64,000 bases of DNA. Source: Ficedula albicollis (Eukaryota > Chordata > Aves > Passeriformes > Muscicapidae). A program made the position numbers and the translations under genes. The stretch is from positions 19,154,495 through 19,218,494 of the forward strand of contig NC_021681.1 in assembly GCF_000247815.1 (NCBI RefSeq), given 5' to 3'. Positions 27,459 to 39,932 of this stretch are shown here, piece after piece. Positions within the stretch are counted from its first letter, which is position 1. Each line of letters begins with the position of its first letter. The notes beneath the pieces were generated by a model. It made no database searches, was not told where the DNA came from, and saw only the letters and a list, made by a program, of their open reading frames with translations.

Positions 27459-28110
27459 GAAGACCACCAAAAACTGAGCCCACCTCCCTGCCCCAAAAAA
27501 AGCCCTTCTATTTACAGACAGTGTTGAGGAAATGAGAGAAAAGAGATTAAGAATTCTTTTTGTGAGTCTCTACAGATTTGACTTAGGACTAAGATCAAGT
27601 CTACTGGATCTCATCAAGTAACTGTGCTCTGAAAGGAAACAAAGAATAAAAAGAGGGATGAATGAAAGGGTATATCAAGTGTTAAAGTTTCTGTCTCGTT
27701 CCTACAAGCTCTCTTAAAATGCACATCTCAAGTTCCCCAAGGAAAGGAAAAACCCAAACAACAAAACATCTCGCAGCTCTTCAGGAAGACCACCAAAAAC
27801 TGAGCCCACCTCCCTGCCCCAAAAAAAGCCCTTCTATTTACAGACAGTGTTGAGGAAATGAGAGAAAAGAGATTAAGAATTCTTTTTGTGAGTCTCTACA
27901 GATTTGACTTAGGACTAAGATCAAGTCTACTGGATCTCATCAAGTAACTGTGCTCTGAAAGGAAACAAAGAATAAAAAGAGGGATGAATGAAAGGGTATA
28001 TCAAGTGTTAAAGTTTCTGTCTCGTTCCTACAAGCTCTCTTAAAATGCACATCTCAAGTTCCCCAAGGAAAGGAAAAACCCAAACAACAAAACATCTCGC
28101 AGTTCTTCAG
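27459..28110. repeat. Tandem duplication, 2 x 326 bp
   Basis: Copy 1 is 27459-27784 and copy 2 is 27785-28110, directly abutting. I find one difference between them (agctcttc in copy 1 versus agttcttc at the end of copy 2). Near-identity implies a very recent duplication, gene conversion or an assembly artefact. The unit is unique non-coding DNA with no recognised element. Confidence 0.97.
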
Positions 28111-29867
28111 GAAAGAAAGGTTGGCACATAAACTTTTTTTTTCACAACAGCTGAAATGGAATGGTCATTTCTTATACAACAAACATGTTTGTTTCTTTAC
28201 CAAATAGTACCTCTACAGTCCATGAAATCACACCCAGCAGGACTTCAGCTGCCCAAGGTGGGCACCGCAGGGTTCACTGCCATGAGCAAAGGCCAATCTC
28301 CTGTTACTTTCAGTGTCTGCACCAACAAATATCCAAGTGTGGTGGCTTTGTGAATATTAAGCAATTAAATAAACCATAATTTACAGACTTCATCACTTGG
28401 TTAAATTCAAGGTGATTCTTCTTACCACTGCTTTTTTTTTTTTAAAGCACACATCTGTGATTCTTCTCATTACCAGAATTAATGAGCACTGCCTATAATG
28501 TGTTGTAAAGCAAGCAGTGCATCATTACCACCTCCTACTCAGAGCCATTTTAACCACAGTCTCAGTACTTGGGTAGCTCTGTTAATTAACAAACTATTAT
28601 TACTGGAAAGATGGGATTTGCACATTATTTCAAGTGGGTTTTAACAGTCTTTGAACAATAACTACTAAATTTGCTAACAGTTTGCACTGTTTTAAGAAGA
28701 AAAAAATTACTTGATTTTTCAAAAGTCTAGAAACTGGGAAGATACATAATTTAATTAAAAACTGCATTTATATAAATTTGGTTTTAGTTGTTTGTATACT
28801 TGTTTTTAGAATAAGTATTGGGTCATCTCCATAGACTGTTTGTAATAATTGATTCTGGGTGAGAGCACCAGCATTTCTGACTTCTTCTCCAAGCTGTGGC
28901 CTCATTTCAACTACTGCTGGAGACACAAAAGCAATGGTAAATTATATTACCAGATTACATGTACACTGAACAACAAATCCAGAGATAGCCTCCCAACAAG
29001 GTTCAAATGCCTTATTTGAGCAGTCCTCTAAAAAGCAGCAATTACAAGAAACCGTAAGGCAGACAGAACTATAACCTTTTTCATACCCTCACAAGCAAAT
29101 GATGTCATAATTTCCTCACTGGTCTATGACCCCCAGGTTTTCACAGTAGAAGAACAGGTTTGATTTCACCCACAAGTCATTCAAAACAATTAAGACATTG
29201 GGTTTAAGCTTTTATGCATTCAGACTGTACAATGGGCTTTATCCAAGAGAATAGGAAGAAGGTAGCATTGAAAAGTACTTTCATAACGGTCTATTCCTTT
29301 ATAACTTCACTTTGTCAAAGGTGGTAGAGGTGAAAAGATAGTTAATTTATCTCAAGGAAAATAAAGGAATCTATTAGTACTTCTTTGTTTATCCTACAGA
29401 TTTGTATTGCAGAATTATTGTGGGATTATCTTTACTCTCAAGACAGGAATGCAGTATGTTCATAGGGTACCATTGCATCAGAGTATTACTCTGTACTGTT
29501 CTGGATAAGAAAAATGCCATCATACAGATTCAGACAGAATTTAATTTTTTAAAATCACATTTTAATCTCACACACTGATTTCTCAACCCACCATATACAA
29601 CTTGTCCCATTACTGACTCCTGTCTGACTGCAGCAGGTTTCTGGAAAGCCAAGCACAGGTTCCTGAACACAGAGCTCTAGTGCTCTGGGAACATCAGTTA
29701 AAGTCTGGGCTACAAAAATCACAGCCAACACATATAGAGATTCCCTTCTTCATCACTCTTCTAGTTTCCATGCTGGTTCTCCAAGCCTCAGATGTCACAG
29801 TTTTCACGACAAAGTTTAGATTTCTCAGGCCCATTAACACATTTCCAGAAAGGCTTCTGGGCCAAGC
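28111..29867. other. Non-coding spacer between two large duplications
   Basis: Unique AT-rich DNA with a T-run at about 28432-28443. No gene, mobile element or other structure recognised. Confidence 0.65.
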
Positions 29868-30731
29868 CTGCTTCCAAAAATTACCGTTTTTCCTTGTTAG
29901 AGTCACACAAAACTCCAGAATACATCAAAACCAGGACCAGATCATTTCTTCTATGCATTCTCTTTCTATATTCTTTATCTAAAAGCAGGGTTTTTAGGAC
30001 ACAAAAGCATTTATGTTCTTCAAGGCAATATAAATTGCCAAAAGAACACTGGAAAGCCTTCCAAGGACTGCATTGCTAAAGTCATTATTCAAAACAGATG
30101 TCATTGCCAAATTTCCAAAGCAGACTAGCATTCCACTCCCTGCCTTCCCATCCTCCCCTGAACTACAGATATTCTTTTCAAAACTGATATTGATAATGCA
30201 AAGAATAAAAAATTTAAGGAAAAAAGAAAGAGAGGGTTAAGACATGTGCCATAACCTTCCAACGGGAAAAAACAAACAGGAAAGAAAGCCTTTAGGAAGT
30301 CTGCTTCCAAAAATTACCGTTTTTCCTTGTTAGAGTCACACAAAACTCCAGAATACATCAAAACCAGGACCAGATCATTTCTTCTATGCATTCTCTTTCT
30401 ATATTCTTTATCTAAAAGCAGGGTTTTTAGGACACAAAAGCATTTATGTTCTTCAAGGCAATATAAATTGCCAAAAGAACACTGGAAAGCCTTCCAAGGA
30501 CTGCATTGCTAAAGTCATTATTCAAAACAGATGTCATTGCCAAATTTCCAAAGCAGACTAGCATTCCACTCCCTGCCTTCCCATCCTCCCCTGAACTACA
30601 GATATTCTTTTCAAAACTGATATTGATAATGCAAAGAATAAAAAATTTAAGGAAAAAAGAAAGAGAGGGTTAAGACTGTGCCATAACCTTCCAACGGGAA
30701 AAAGCAAACAAGAAAGAAAGCCTTTAGGAAG
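29868..30731. repeat. Tandem duplication, 2 x about 432 bp
   Basis: Copy 1 is 29868-30300 and copy 2 is 30301-30731, abutting. The copies differ by a one-base deletion near the end (gacatgtgcc versus gactgtgcc) and two substitutions just after it (aaaaaac/aaaaagc, caggaaag/caagaaag). Open frames in copy 1 recur in copy 2 with the same peptide tail, which reflects the DNA duplication and not a gene family. Confidence 0.97.
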
Positions 30732-31234
30732 CAGAAGAAAACAAAATACACAAACACACAAAAGAAGGTACTCTGCCTGCCCATAAAAATAGTACATGTA
30801 TCCAAATTTGTCCAGCATGCATTAAGCAAACCAGTCTTACAATGACATGTGCAAGTAAAACTTTACTGAGTCATAAAACTCATTAAAAATAAGTCAATAC
30901 AGTTCATTCAGAATCCAAGAAACTGTGCCTTTTTAGCTGCAACTTTCTGAGCGCTATATATAGGTGCACTTATTCTAAGTTAAAACCTTTTTGTGCGTTT
31001 AATTTCTTTTATTTTGCAATATCCTAAACCATCTACTTATCAAAATCACTTTGTAAGAAACATAGAAGGTTGAGAATTTAGCATGGTAAGAACAGATTGT
31101 TGAAGCTACATTCACTCAGATGTACTTAGCCACAGGTATAGCAACTGGAACATACACAATAATATATACAGCAATTAATGTCTTTAGAAGATAGCTTTTT
31201 TTACACCTTGTGCATTGCAATTAACCTGCTCATT

Positions 31235-31252
31235 AAAAAAAAAAAAAAAAAA
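31235..31252. repeat. Poly(A) run, 18 bp
   Basis: Eighteen A residues. There is no poly(A) signal or retrocopy body upstream that I can recognise. Confidence 0.9.
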
Positions 31253-31329
31253 GGATAAATTTGAGTGGTTTAAAGGTTACAAGAATACAAAATTCTGAAA
31301 CATCCTGATTTTTTTTTTATGGCATTATA

Positions 31330-31365
31330 TAACCATTAACCATAAACCACAAACCATAAACCATT
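31330..31365. repeat. AACCATA-type short tandem repeat
   Basis: aaccattaaccataaaccac and the following units repeat a loose 7-bp AACCATA/AACCACA motif about five times. Confidence 0.8.
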
Positions 31366-32014
31366 TTTGTTATGTCCAACAAATAAAAAGGAGTTTTGGA
31401 GAAGTTTATTATACTCAGTAATGCTTGTTAAAGCTTATTTAATGTTGCACTCCTAGAGCAACTCTTAATTCTTCAGTATGCACTGGCTAGTGAGATAAGG
31501 GTGGCAAGATTAATATTTTAGCATAAACAATAAAGGAAAACAGATTCAACAATTTCAACACAACATCAAATTAGTTCATCATTTGATAAACTCATCCTGA
31601 ACGCAAAACACCCAGAGATCTTTAATATTAAAACACATTCAACTCTGCTATTTCTCCTTAGAGGGCCCCCGAGTATGAGAGAAGTCTCATTGGAAGAGTT
31701 GGTACCAATTCATGAGGTGAGGTACTAAACAAGATATAAATTAGCTTTTTCTCTTGCAGGCAGATGAAACCTTGCCAAGACACACATACTCAAAATTCCC
31801 TCAAATTGCTCCTTGAATCCAAGTTACTCTTCCAATTGAAATGAATGATCATTCTGCAGTCCACTTTTTTTCTTCATCAGCAAAATAAGTTACTCTTCTC
31901 CTTCACCCACTTCAAAACCGCAGAAATATCAGAATTATCAAACTGTTTATGCTCATGCTTAGTTTTTAAAACAACAGGGCAACTCTGGATGCCAGACAGC
32001 AAAGGCCAAAGCAG

Positions 32015-32420
32015 CTCGTTAATATTGCAGATATTCCCGAGCCACGCTATCACTGTGCGGCAACATCTCCAGGTCCACTGAAGGGTAAGCAGTACGCGCT
32101 GAACAGTTTAACAAAGCAAACACCCGCGTTGCAGGGAGACTGAAAAAGTGTAAAAAGTGAACGAGTGAAAAACTCAAAAAGTGAATTTCATCGCCTCCCC
32201 CAAAAATCTGTCCCCGGTTAACGTTACATTTGCCAACAGCGACACCCGGTGGCACCGCGCGGCTGCGCGCTGGAAATTCCCTCCTTCCCAAGGTAAATCC
32301 TCGCGTTTCGCCGCTGGAACATCCTTAGGAACAAGCAGTGCGTACAGTGAATATTTCAGTCTGTTTGGTATCTCAAGTCAAGGCGAACACCATGTCGCCT
32401 GAGAGTATTTATGAGATGTA
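32015..32420. promoter_or_regulatory. Small CpG island, candidate promoter or non-coding RNA start
   Basis: About 25 CpG dinucleotides fall between 32037 and 32398, in a window where CpG is otherwise rare. The densest core is at 32238-32315 (around accgcgcggctgcgcgctgg). Two plus-strand strings match splice donors well: aagg|gtaagc with GT at 32085-32086, and caag|gtaaat with GT at 32293-32294. The flanking DNA is AT-rich and not obviously repetitive. An isolated island of this kind commonly marks a transcription start or a CTCF/enhancer site in vertebrates. Plus-strand frames across it (32181-32402; 32338-32532, which contains an accATGt context at 32391) are short and match nothing I recognise. 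The island is seen directly; promoter function and direction are inferred. Confidence 0.5.
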
Positions 32421-32889
32421 TACACAGGCTTTGCGAACGGCAGTAGGACTGGGGCTCCAAAGATCTCTTGGTTCTTGCTTGGGCTCCAAATTGTCCAAAA
32501 TGAAATGTTTCATGCAGAAAGTTGGGACATGAGCTCAGTGCAAAATTTCTGCAATTGCACATAATTATTTTGCTCAACTAAATTAATGTAAAAAGCAGCC
32601 ATCCACGGTAATAAAAATGCAATTATTCTGGTTTCTAGTAGTGGGAGATAATTGTGCAAATATTGTTGCAATTTTAAAAATAAAATGCATACTATCAAGA
32701 ATACTCTTTTTACACTAGTATTTATCCACTAAAGTAGTTAAGGTGTATTATCTTCTTTTCATACTGTTTTTAACACACAGAGTTCCATGCTATGTATGGA
32801 TCTTATGCAAATGCTCTTTGATTTCAAATGAGACTTTGCATACTAAGGAGTCTATTTTCCCATCAATGCAGAAGAGATTTACGCACATA

Positions 32890-32913
32890 AGTCCCATTAC
32901 CATTAATGGGACT
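32890..32913. repeat. Perfect 10-bp inverted repeat, 4-bp spacer
   Basis: agtcccatta and taatgggact are exact reverse complements around ccat. It lies about 470 bp downstream of the CpG island. Confidence 0.9.
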
Positions 32914-33333
32914 CACCCACATAAATCCCCTGCACATTGATAGACCCTTAGGATTTACATTGAAATGGGTCCTTTAGAGCCATTACAATGTCAACCTTTT
33001 GCCAGGATTTTGCGTATTAACAATACTAAGCAATACGTGGCAATCCTAATGTGTAAAATCCCAGCAAAAGGCACAACACAGAATGATATGAACAGAGCAA
33101 AAATTCTCACTTTTATGCTATTTAAAGATCATCTCTAATTATTCTTTACCTGTCCCTATTCCTACTGGTTGTTTTCCATCACTACTTTCCTTATTAAAAA
33201 TCCTACCTCCTGTTTTCCATGACTGTGCTCTTTCCCAAACAAGCACTGCTCAAAATCTGCTCTAAAGTATCAGGGAAACAAAATTTTCCACCCATTAACT
33301 TTCCTTTTAGCTTGTTACAATATCTTGGCTTCC

Positions 33334-33827
33334 TTTTTTTTTTTTTTTTTTTTTTTAAACTGGTTAGCCTACATTATAAATGCAGTGGTATAAACACAAT
33401 GGCTTAAGTGCAGCAAGTAAGAAAGATAAGTAGACTAAAACAGCATAGCAGCAGTACTATAGTTGTTTGTATGCAGGGAAGAATAATTCTCCAAATACAC
33501 CACAGTATCAGTTTGTTCCCCAAAGCTATAGCAAGAAAATCAAGGTCACTTACATTCCCACAGGTTCCCCCCCCCCCCCCCCCCCCCCCCCCCCCTTTTT
33601 TTTTTTTTTTTTTTTTTAACTGGTTAGCCTACATTATAAATGCAGTAGTATAAACACAATGGCTTAAGTGCAGCAAGTAAGAAAGATAAATAGACTAAAA
33701 CAGCATAGCAGCAGTACTATAGTTGTTTGTATGCAGGGAAGAATAATTCTCCAAATACACCACAGTATCAGTTTGTTCCCCAAGGCTATAGCAAGAAAAT
33801 CAAGGTCACTTACATTCCCACAGGTTG
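33334..33827. repeat. Tandem duplication with T23 and C29-T22 homopolymer borders
   Basis: Copy 1 is T23 (33334-33356) plus a 210-bp unique unit to 33566. Then come C29 (33567-33595), T22 (33596-33617) and a second copy of the same unit to 33827, offset 260 bp. The unit copies differ at a few sites (for example gcagtgg/gcagtag, gataag/gataaa, caaagc/caaggc). The homopolymer stack sits exactly at the duplication junction. Confidence 0.95.
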
Positions 33828-34018
33828 TTAAAAACAACCAGTATCACCAAACTAAGCTCAGATGCCAACAAAAAAGCAACATTTATTACACCACAGTATC
33901 AGTTTGTTCCCCAAAGCTATAGCAAGAAAATCAAGGTCACTTACATTCCCACAGGTTATTAAAAACAACCACGTATCACCAAACTAAGCTCAGATGCCAT
34001 CAAAAAAGCAACATTTAT
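33756..34018. repeat. Tandem duplication, 2 x about 131 bp, overlapping the 260-bp repeat
   Basis: Copy 1 is 33756-33886 and copy 2 is 33887-34018. The first 72 bp of the unit also occur in the upstream 260-bp repeat, so that part is present three times in all. Differences include ggttgtt/ggttatt, ccagtatc/ccacgtatc and gccaac/gccatc. This records a second duplication event superimposed on the first. Confidence 0.95.
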
Positions 34019-34879
34019 CACCTACACTCTCAGAAATACTTGAAACAGCTCCCTTTTCCATACACACAAAAGCAGTTCAACTCTTAATTTGGTGCCTAAC
34101 TTTCCAAAGATTCACATGAGTGCTGTGGTGCTTAAAGAGAAATTAGAAACGAATATATTTCTGCAGAACTTTACCTACCAGTAACTTGATTGCTGATAAA
34201 TCCTTTACATAACGACAAGCTTACATGGTTGTTTGCCCACCTCTTATTGCCACTATTACATGATCAAGAAGCAGGAAGATATACTTGATGAACAAGAATA
34301 TTTGTTTAATTGAAAAAAAAAATCTTAGGCGTGATTCTTTAATGTTTTCTCTTAAAATTATATATAAAAACATATTTGTGGAGTCGGATTGCACTGTTAA
34401 TATTTTACCATTCAGCAGGCACAGGTGACAGACACCAGGACAACTACATCATAAATGGGACCACCAAGTCACTTCAATCCTGAAAGTCTTTCCCCTCAGT
34501 ACTAAACAGAAACTTCCAATTTAAGTTATGCAAAACTTAACATCCAGATAACAGGCTGCCACTCTTGTTGGAAATGTACATTCCATTCCATAATAAGATG
34601 GAAATGGTGATGCAAACAATAACTATTTTATATTAATAAAGCAAACACTTCTCATTTTACAGGCAGGTAAAGAACCATGTTCAGGTCAAGAACCTTGCTC
34701 TGGGTGAACAGCAGCAGCTCCAGCACCCCAGCATTAGCCACGGCTTCCTGACTCTTATGGATACATCACTGTTGCAAAGCAATAAACAGTCAAAAGGCTC
34801 CTGACACTATTTCACAAAGAAAATTGTTTTACACTGTAGGTTTAGGTTCTGTCTTCCCCAGAACACAAAAAATGTAAGC

Positions 34880-34915
34880 AAATAAATAAATAAATAGAGA
34901 GAGAAAGAGTGAGCA
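34880..34915. repeat. (AAAT)n followed by a GA-rich tract
   Basis: Four AAAT units run into agagagagaaagag. Confidence 0.85.
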
Positions 34916-35618
34916 GGAGGGAGCGCACGCAAAATAGTGGATAAGTAACCATGGTGATTCCTGATCTCGCACACAGGACAGAGTATCTACATTGTATGTG
35001 ACCTTATTCTACTCCACACATGAAGTAAGACTCCAGTGGCTTCAGCATCAGGACTGGGATGTGTCATGATCCTACAGGATCAGGCTCTTTGGACCAGATC
35101 TCCAAAGTTATTTATATATTTAGGAAAATGACAGTTAAGCAGGCAGATATCTTTGTGGAATTCAGTCTTAGTGAACAAAATCAAACGCCAGCAATAAAAC
35201 TGCAGAGAAAACCACACTACAAACAGGTACTATGTACAGAGAAGCAAATCTCTGAGAGGATTAAAAGCCATACAACTAAAACTTGCACATGTTTTCCCCA
35301 AGCTTGGCAAATCATCCCTTATATCTCACAGATCAAATCAGGGCGGATCTTTCCTTATTCTTCAGCAGGCCTAATTAGGATCCTGCCTAAATAACTCTGT
35401 GGTGAAGTCTCCGTGCTAGTCAATGTCATGTTCAGAGTGACTAACACATCTACAGGTCAGTCTCTGTAGTTTCTGACGGAGCTCAAGAAACCCTCTTCCC
35501 CTTTCATTTTAAGAGAAAACACAAGATGGGGCTAGAGGTGGTAAAGCTTCTTTTAATGCTGCATTCCTGCCATTAAAGCCCTGTCCAGATCTTGTAAAAG
35601 TAGTCATCATTTGCTGGA

Positions 35619-35768
35619 GGAGTTTTACACTCTCACATCCCAGATGAAGGAACTATAATCACCTAGTAATGTGCCAGCTGGCAGTACCACCCGGGAGTTT
35701 TACACTCTCACATCCCAGATGAAGGGACTATAATCACCTGGTAATGTGCTAGCTGGCAGTACCACCCA
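35619..35768. repeat. Tandem duplication, 2 x 75 bp
   Basis: ggagttttacactctcacat starts copies at 35619 and 35694, both ending at gcagtaccaccc. They differ at a few bases (gaaggaac/gaagggac, cctagta/cctggta, gtgcca/gtgcta). Confidence 0.96.
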
Positions 35769-36589
35769 TTTAAATTTAAATTGCTCTATTTTGCAAATAT
35801 ATCATGATTCAGAAAATGGGAAATGTTCTCATGGAAGGGGAAAGCCCTAGTATGGGAGGGGCACATCAGGTCCTGAACCTCAAATGAGAGTTTAATTGCT
35901 GGCTGAGTGCAGCAGAAGCAGGACAGCCCAGAATTGACTTCCAGCACTTGACCCAGTTGTTCTGTACCATAGCTCAACAAGCCCACAAATTAATAAAACC
36001 TCAATTAAAACAAAAATGCAGGTTGTAATGGTTTATTCTTGCTTTTGCCAAGTAGCTCTGCTTGTGTAAGAAAAATCACATAATTGACAGTCCAAGTGTC
36101 CTGATTCAACAGAGCTTTGCACAAGCTCCTAAAAGACCTTTTCTTGCAAACTATCTGGAGTTTGGAGTTCAGAAACCCATTGTAAATCTTGTATTTATTA
36201 ATGCCTGCTCATTTTCCTAGCCAGAAAAAAAGACAGCTTTTCCCTTTCCCAATTACCCACCTTCGCCCAGCCCTTGGAACAACATAATTTTTCCCATAAT
36301 TGGATCAGTCTCTCCTAGAGCTGCATGAAACCTGCAGTTTCAGTCCTCGAGCCATGTCCTCCTCTTGTTGCTGAAAAGGAGAGAGGGAGAGAGAGAAGAC
36401 AGAAAGAACAGGGAACTGCTTAAAGCTGAAGAGCGGGGCAGCCGTCCTGACCTATCAGATTTCTTTTGTTTTCTCCTTCCTTCACAAATGCCTTCAATTC
36501 CTGCTTCCTTAGAGGGAAGTACAGGAGTCGAAAAGCTGCTGCACTTGAGGAAAAAGTGGCCAAAAGTAGTCAAAAGTACTCCTTTGGCT

Positions 36590-36960
36590 CATTAAGGTTA
36601 ACGGGTACATCACTCCCACAGTCTGAAATCTCCAACCTCTGTTCAAAACAGATTAATGAGAACAATTTGAAAGTTAACAGAACAGGCTGAAATGACATTG
36701 CTCAGGTTCAATTGTTATCACTCATGATAGGATCTCCTGTAATCAGCTGCTTCTATAGCCAGCTTCATCTGTCTCTAATGACTGTGGAACAGCAGTAATG
36801 TACATCTCTGCTGGTTTATTTTTTGTATTTTTGCCACAAAGCAACCTTGCTGTGATGACACAGTGACTATATTTAGTTCCCGCTCTGTACTAAAGTATAA
36901 TGCTCAGCTAAAAGTTTTACCCTCTCTGTCATTGTGTAATCTATATATAAAACTTAAAAT
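36590..36960. promoter_or_regulatory. Candidate conserved regulatory block
   Basis: Unique DNA with ggctcattaaggttaacggg (36587), cagattaatgag (36649), caattgttatcactcatgat (36709) and tgtgatgacacagtg (36851). Homeodomain-like ATTA cores recur at short spacing. There is no repeat similarity and no open frame worth naming. Function is inferred from texture only. Confidence 0.27.
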
Positions 36961-39932
36961 ACATTTGCTTGCCAAAAGGCAGGAGGTGGTGATATTTCTG
37001 TAGCTATAGATAGTAGCTACCATGTACTCAGAATTACACTTGTATTAAAAAAATGACACACATTACTGTTGCACAGTGAACTTCTATGATTTATGTGTCA
37101 TCTTCTTAATTTTACTAGTCAAAATACATTTTTAGCTATTGTTCCTCAACAAAAAAATGTATATTACTAATGCTGAGGTTGTGATATGAAGTGACAGAAG
37201 CCAGGAAAATTCAAAGTTACATCTGACACTATATCCTTTACCACACTCCTGGGTTAAGACAAGACAATGGCTGTCTACACTTCCAAGTTCCCAGGCTTTG
37301 TTAAATATGTATCATAACCTTCACATTCATTTTAAAAGCATATCTCTTCTTCTTTCCTTAAAAAAGGGATTTTTAAAGCAGTTTTATTCCTTGATACAAT
37401 TTGTAAAACATTGAAGAAATGGAAGACCAAGCAGTAGATATTGCTTTAAAATTGAGGTATTTTATATATCATTTTAGATGCATATTGCACCACCTTAATA
37501 ATATATCAGGTGAAATTCTACACTGCAGAAAATCCAGGTTTCATGTTTCCTCCCAGTTCTTTAGGCTTTTGTGACATACAACAATGGGACTTATCAGACC
37601 CAAACTGAACAGTCAGCAAAGACTTTCCAATACTGCACAGTGAGCTGAGATGGGCTCTCCATGGAAGACAGAGGAAGGCTGGATCAGAATTTAGTGATGG
37701 GCAATGGAGTTGAATTCATTCTTCTCCTCAGGTGTTTTGTGATACATTAAGAAAAATCCTCTGGTTTCCATATCCAAGGACCCCACAACAAAAAGGGAAG
37801 GTGGGGCACTGCAAGTACAGGCACAGGCAGGGAGGTGCCCAGATGAGACAGTGTGGGGAACCAAGTAGGAACAAACATATCTAGAATAAAGTGCTTGGCT
37901 GTGGAAAAGTACTGTTCAGTTTCACATTCTGCTGAACCTAAAATCTTGACAATTTATACAACACTATCATCCATAGGTTTAAAATATTTGTGAAATTATT
38001 TATTTATCATCAAAATGCCACCAGTATAAGATAAGATATCAGTGGAGAAGAGATAAATGAAGTGAGTTGCCCACGGAGATTAAAATTTCTGTGGCAGAAC
38101 AAAAGACATAGAAGAAATTTTTGCCTCTTATGGCCTTCTCACATAAGGACTGCATCTGCTAAGAATGAAAAAACTGAAAGAATACAGGATTTTTATGAAG
38201 TTCTTTGATTATATTACAAATTTGATCAAAACCATTACAGGAATAACCTAATGAAATTGCAAGCATACACATACAGGGAGCTGATGCAAAGTTTCCTAAC
38301 ACACTGTAACCTTTCCTTTCACAAGCAATGCAGTACCCACAGCAAGTATTTGCCATCTACAGTTATTATGTCAGTATAATACACATAACAGACTGTAAGT
38401 TTGGAATCCATCAATGTATTTTAGTGCATTAATGTCTCCCAACTTTTACACAATATCCCTTTAAAATTACTATGTCTAGCTCTTTATTTTAATGGTATGA
38501 TGTGACAGATCTTAAGGAATCTGTTCCAACCCAGTAACTCCTACTTTCACTCCCACCCAAACATTCAATCTGTGCATTACAGCTACTTTTCATTTTATAA
38601 CTCCTCTCTTTCATTTAGCTGTAATAGGCTGAATTTACACGGCAAGTTCCTGAAAGCAAGAAAAAAAAGATGTTGCATATTCTGTTTTAAATCAAATGCA
38701 TTTAAACTTCACTCTCTGCTGCAAATCCGTTCAGGGTTTACACTGACTCAACAATTTCCTGTATCCGCTTTTGTATGCCACCAATCCCCCCATACATCCT
38801 CCTGCATATGGAGGCTATGCTTTTTCCATAAACAACTGGAAAAAAACACTCAAAAGAACTTTTATGTTGTAACACTTTTAAGCTGAAATTCCGTAAGAAA
38901 TCTATACAAAACCAAAGTACACCTCAGCCACTCATCATGTGCTTTTAACAGGGAAAAAAACCTCCAGATTACAGTTTCTGTCACTTATTTCAATTTTCCC
39001 TGCTTCAAATACCACAACGCTTTCCAGACATTATTTAGTCGGTAATCTGCATACCTGTTCTACAAAATAGTTTCCAAATTTCCTGTTAGTCCATGGTTGC
39101 TTCCCATGTATTTGCTGCTTCTAACTGACTTGCACTGAAAGCAGCATGCATAAGAAAATTCACACCTACCTGGCCTGATGGACACCAGAGAGGCTGCACT
39201 GCAAAGCTTCGATGAGAAAAGCCTCGGAGATGTTCAAGCAGAGGAAACAGGAGGCATTAGAGCACAAGAGCTGGTAGAACAGACAGAGCTCTTACAAGGA
39301 TCTGCTTCCTTAAACTCTAAATGGCCATTTTTTGCACAAGGATAGGGTTTGTGCTTTCTGCATGCATGAATCGATGAAATTCAACCACCTTCAGGATTCT
39401 GAAGAGGTACCATCATACACTGTCAGGTCTATCAACAATGCAACCATGATGGAACCTAGTCTAATATTTTTAGTCCGTTACTTTTTCTTTTTGAAACAAA
39501 GAATGATAAGAATTCTTATCACACATCTCGTGAACCACAGAATGGGCAACAACAATCACTTCACACAGCAAATACACATCCTAGAAGTGGACAAATACAA
39601 TACTAGAAGTGGGCAAGTATTTTCAGAGCTCTTCACACAGCTGTACCACCTCCCATTAGATTCAGAAGTATTTTACTGGCAGTACAAGATGAAGTTCACA
39701 GATTGAAAGGTTACATTAGGAAAATAGTGCCGCATTATAATTAGCACATTTCCAAAACACTCAGAAGATTTGCAGTAGCCTGATAAAAAGTCTTTAATTT
39801 GTTATTGGCTATGAATCTATCCTGCCTTAATCTCCTAAATTGAAATAGACCCTTTGATTTTAAGGTTGCCAGTCAGACATTATTTTTCTGTTACAATTAT
39901 TCCTAGGCTAGCATAAAAATACTGTTCTGCTT

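Noticed and set aside
29792..30512. Two plus-strand frames ending in the same peptide, as if paralogues
   Set aside because: They are created by the 432-bp tandem DNA duplication.
31235..31252. Poly(A) tail of a processed retrocopy
   Set aside because: No open frame, poly(A) signal or flanking direct repeats identified upstream.
32338..32532. Short coding exon starting at the accATGt in the CpG island
   Set aside because: The downstream peptide (about 46 residues from 32391) matches no family I recognise, and the frame has no splice donor that extends it convincingly.
33408..33922. Two similar plus-strand frames, the first with a proline run
   Set aside because: They are copies of the 260-bp duplicated unit; the proline run is the C29 homopolymer translated.
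39332..39706. 124-codon plus-strand frame
   Set aside because: No domain recognised and no transcript signals; length is within chance expectation for 64 kb.
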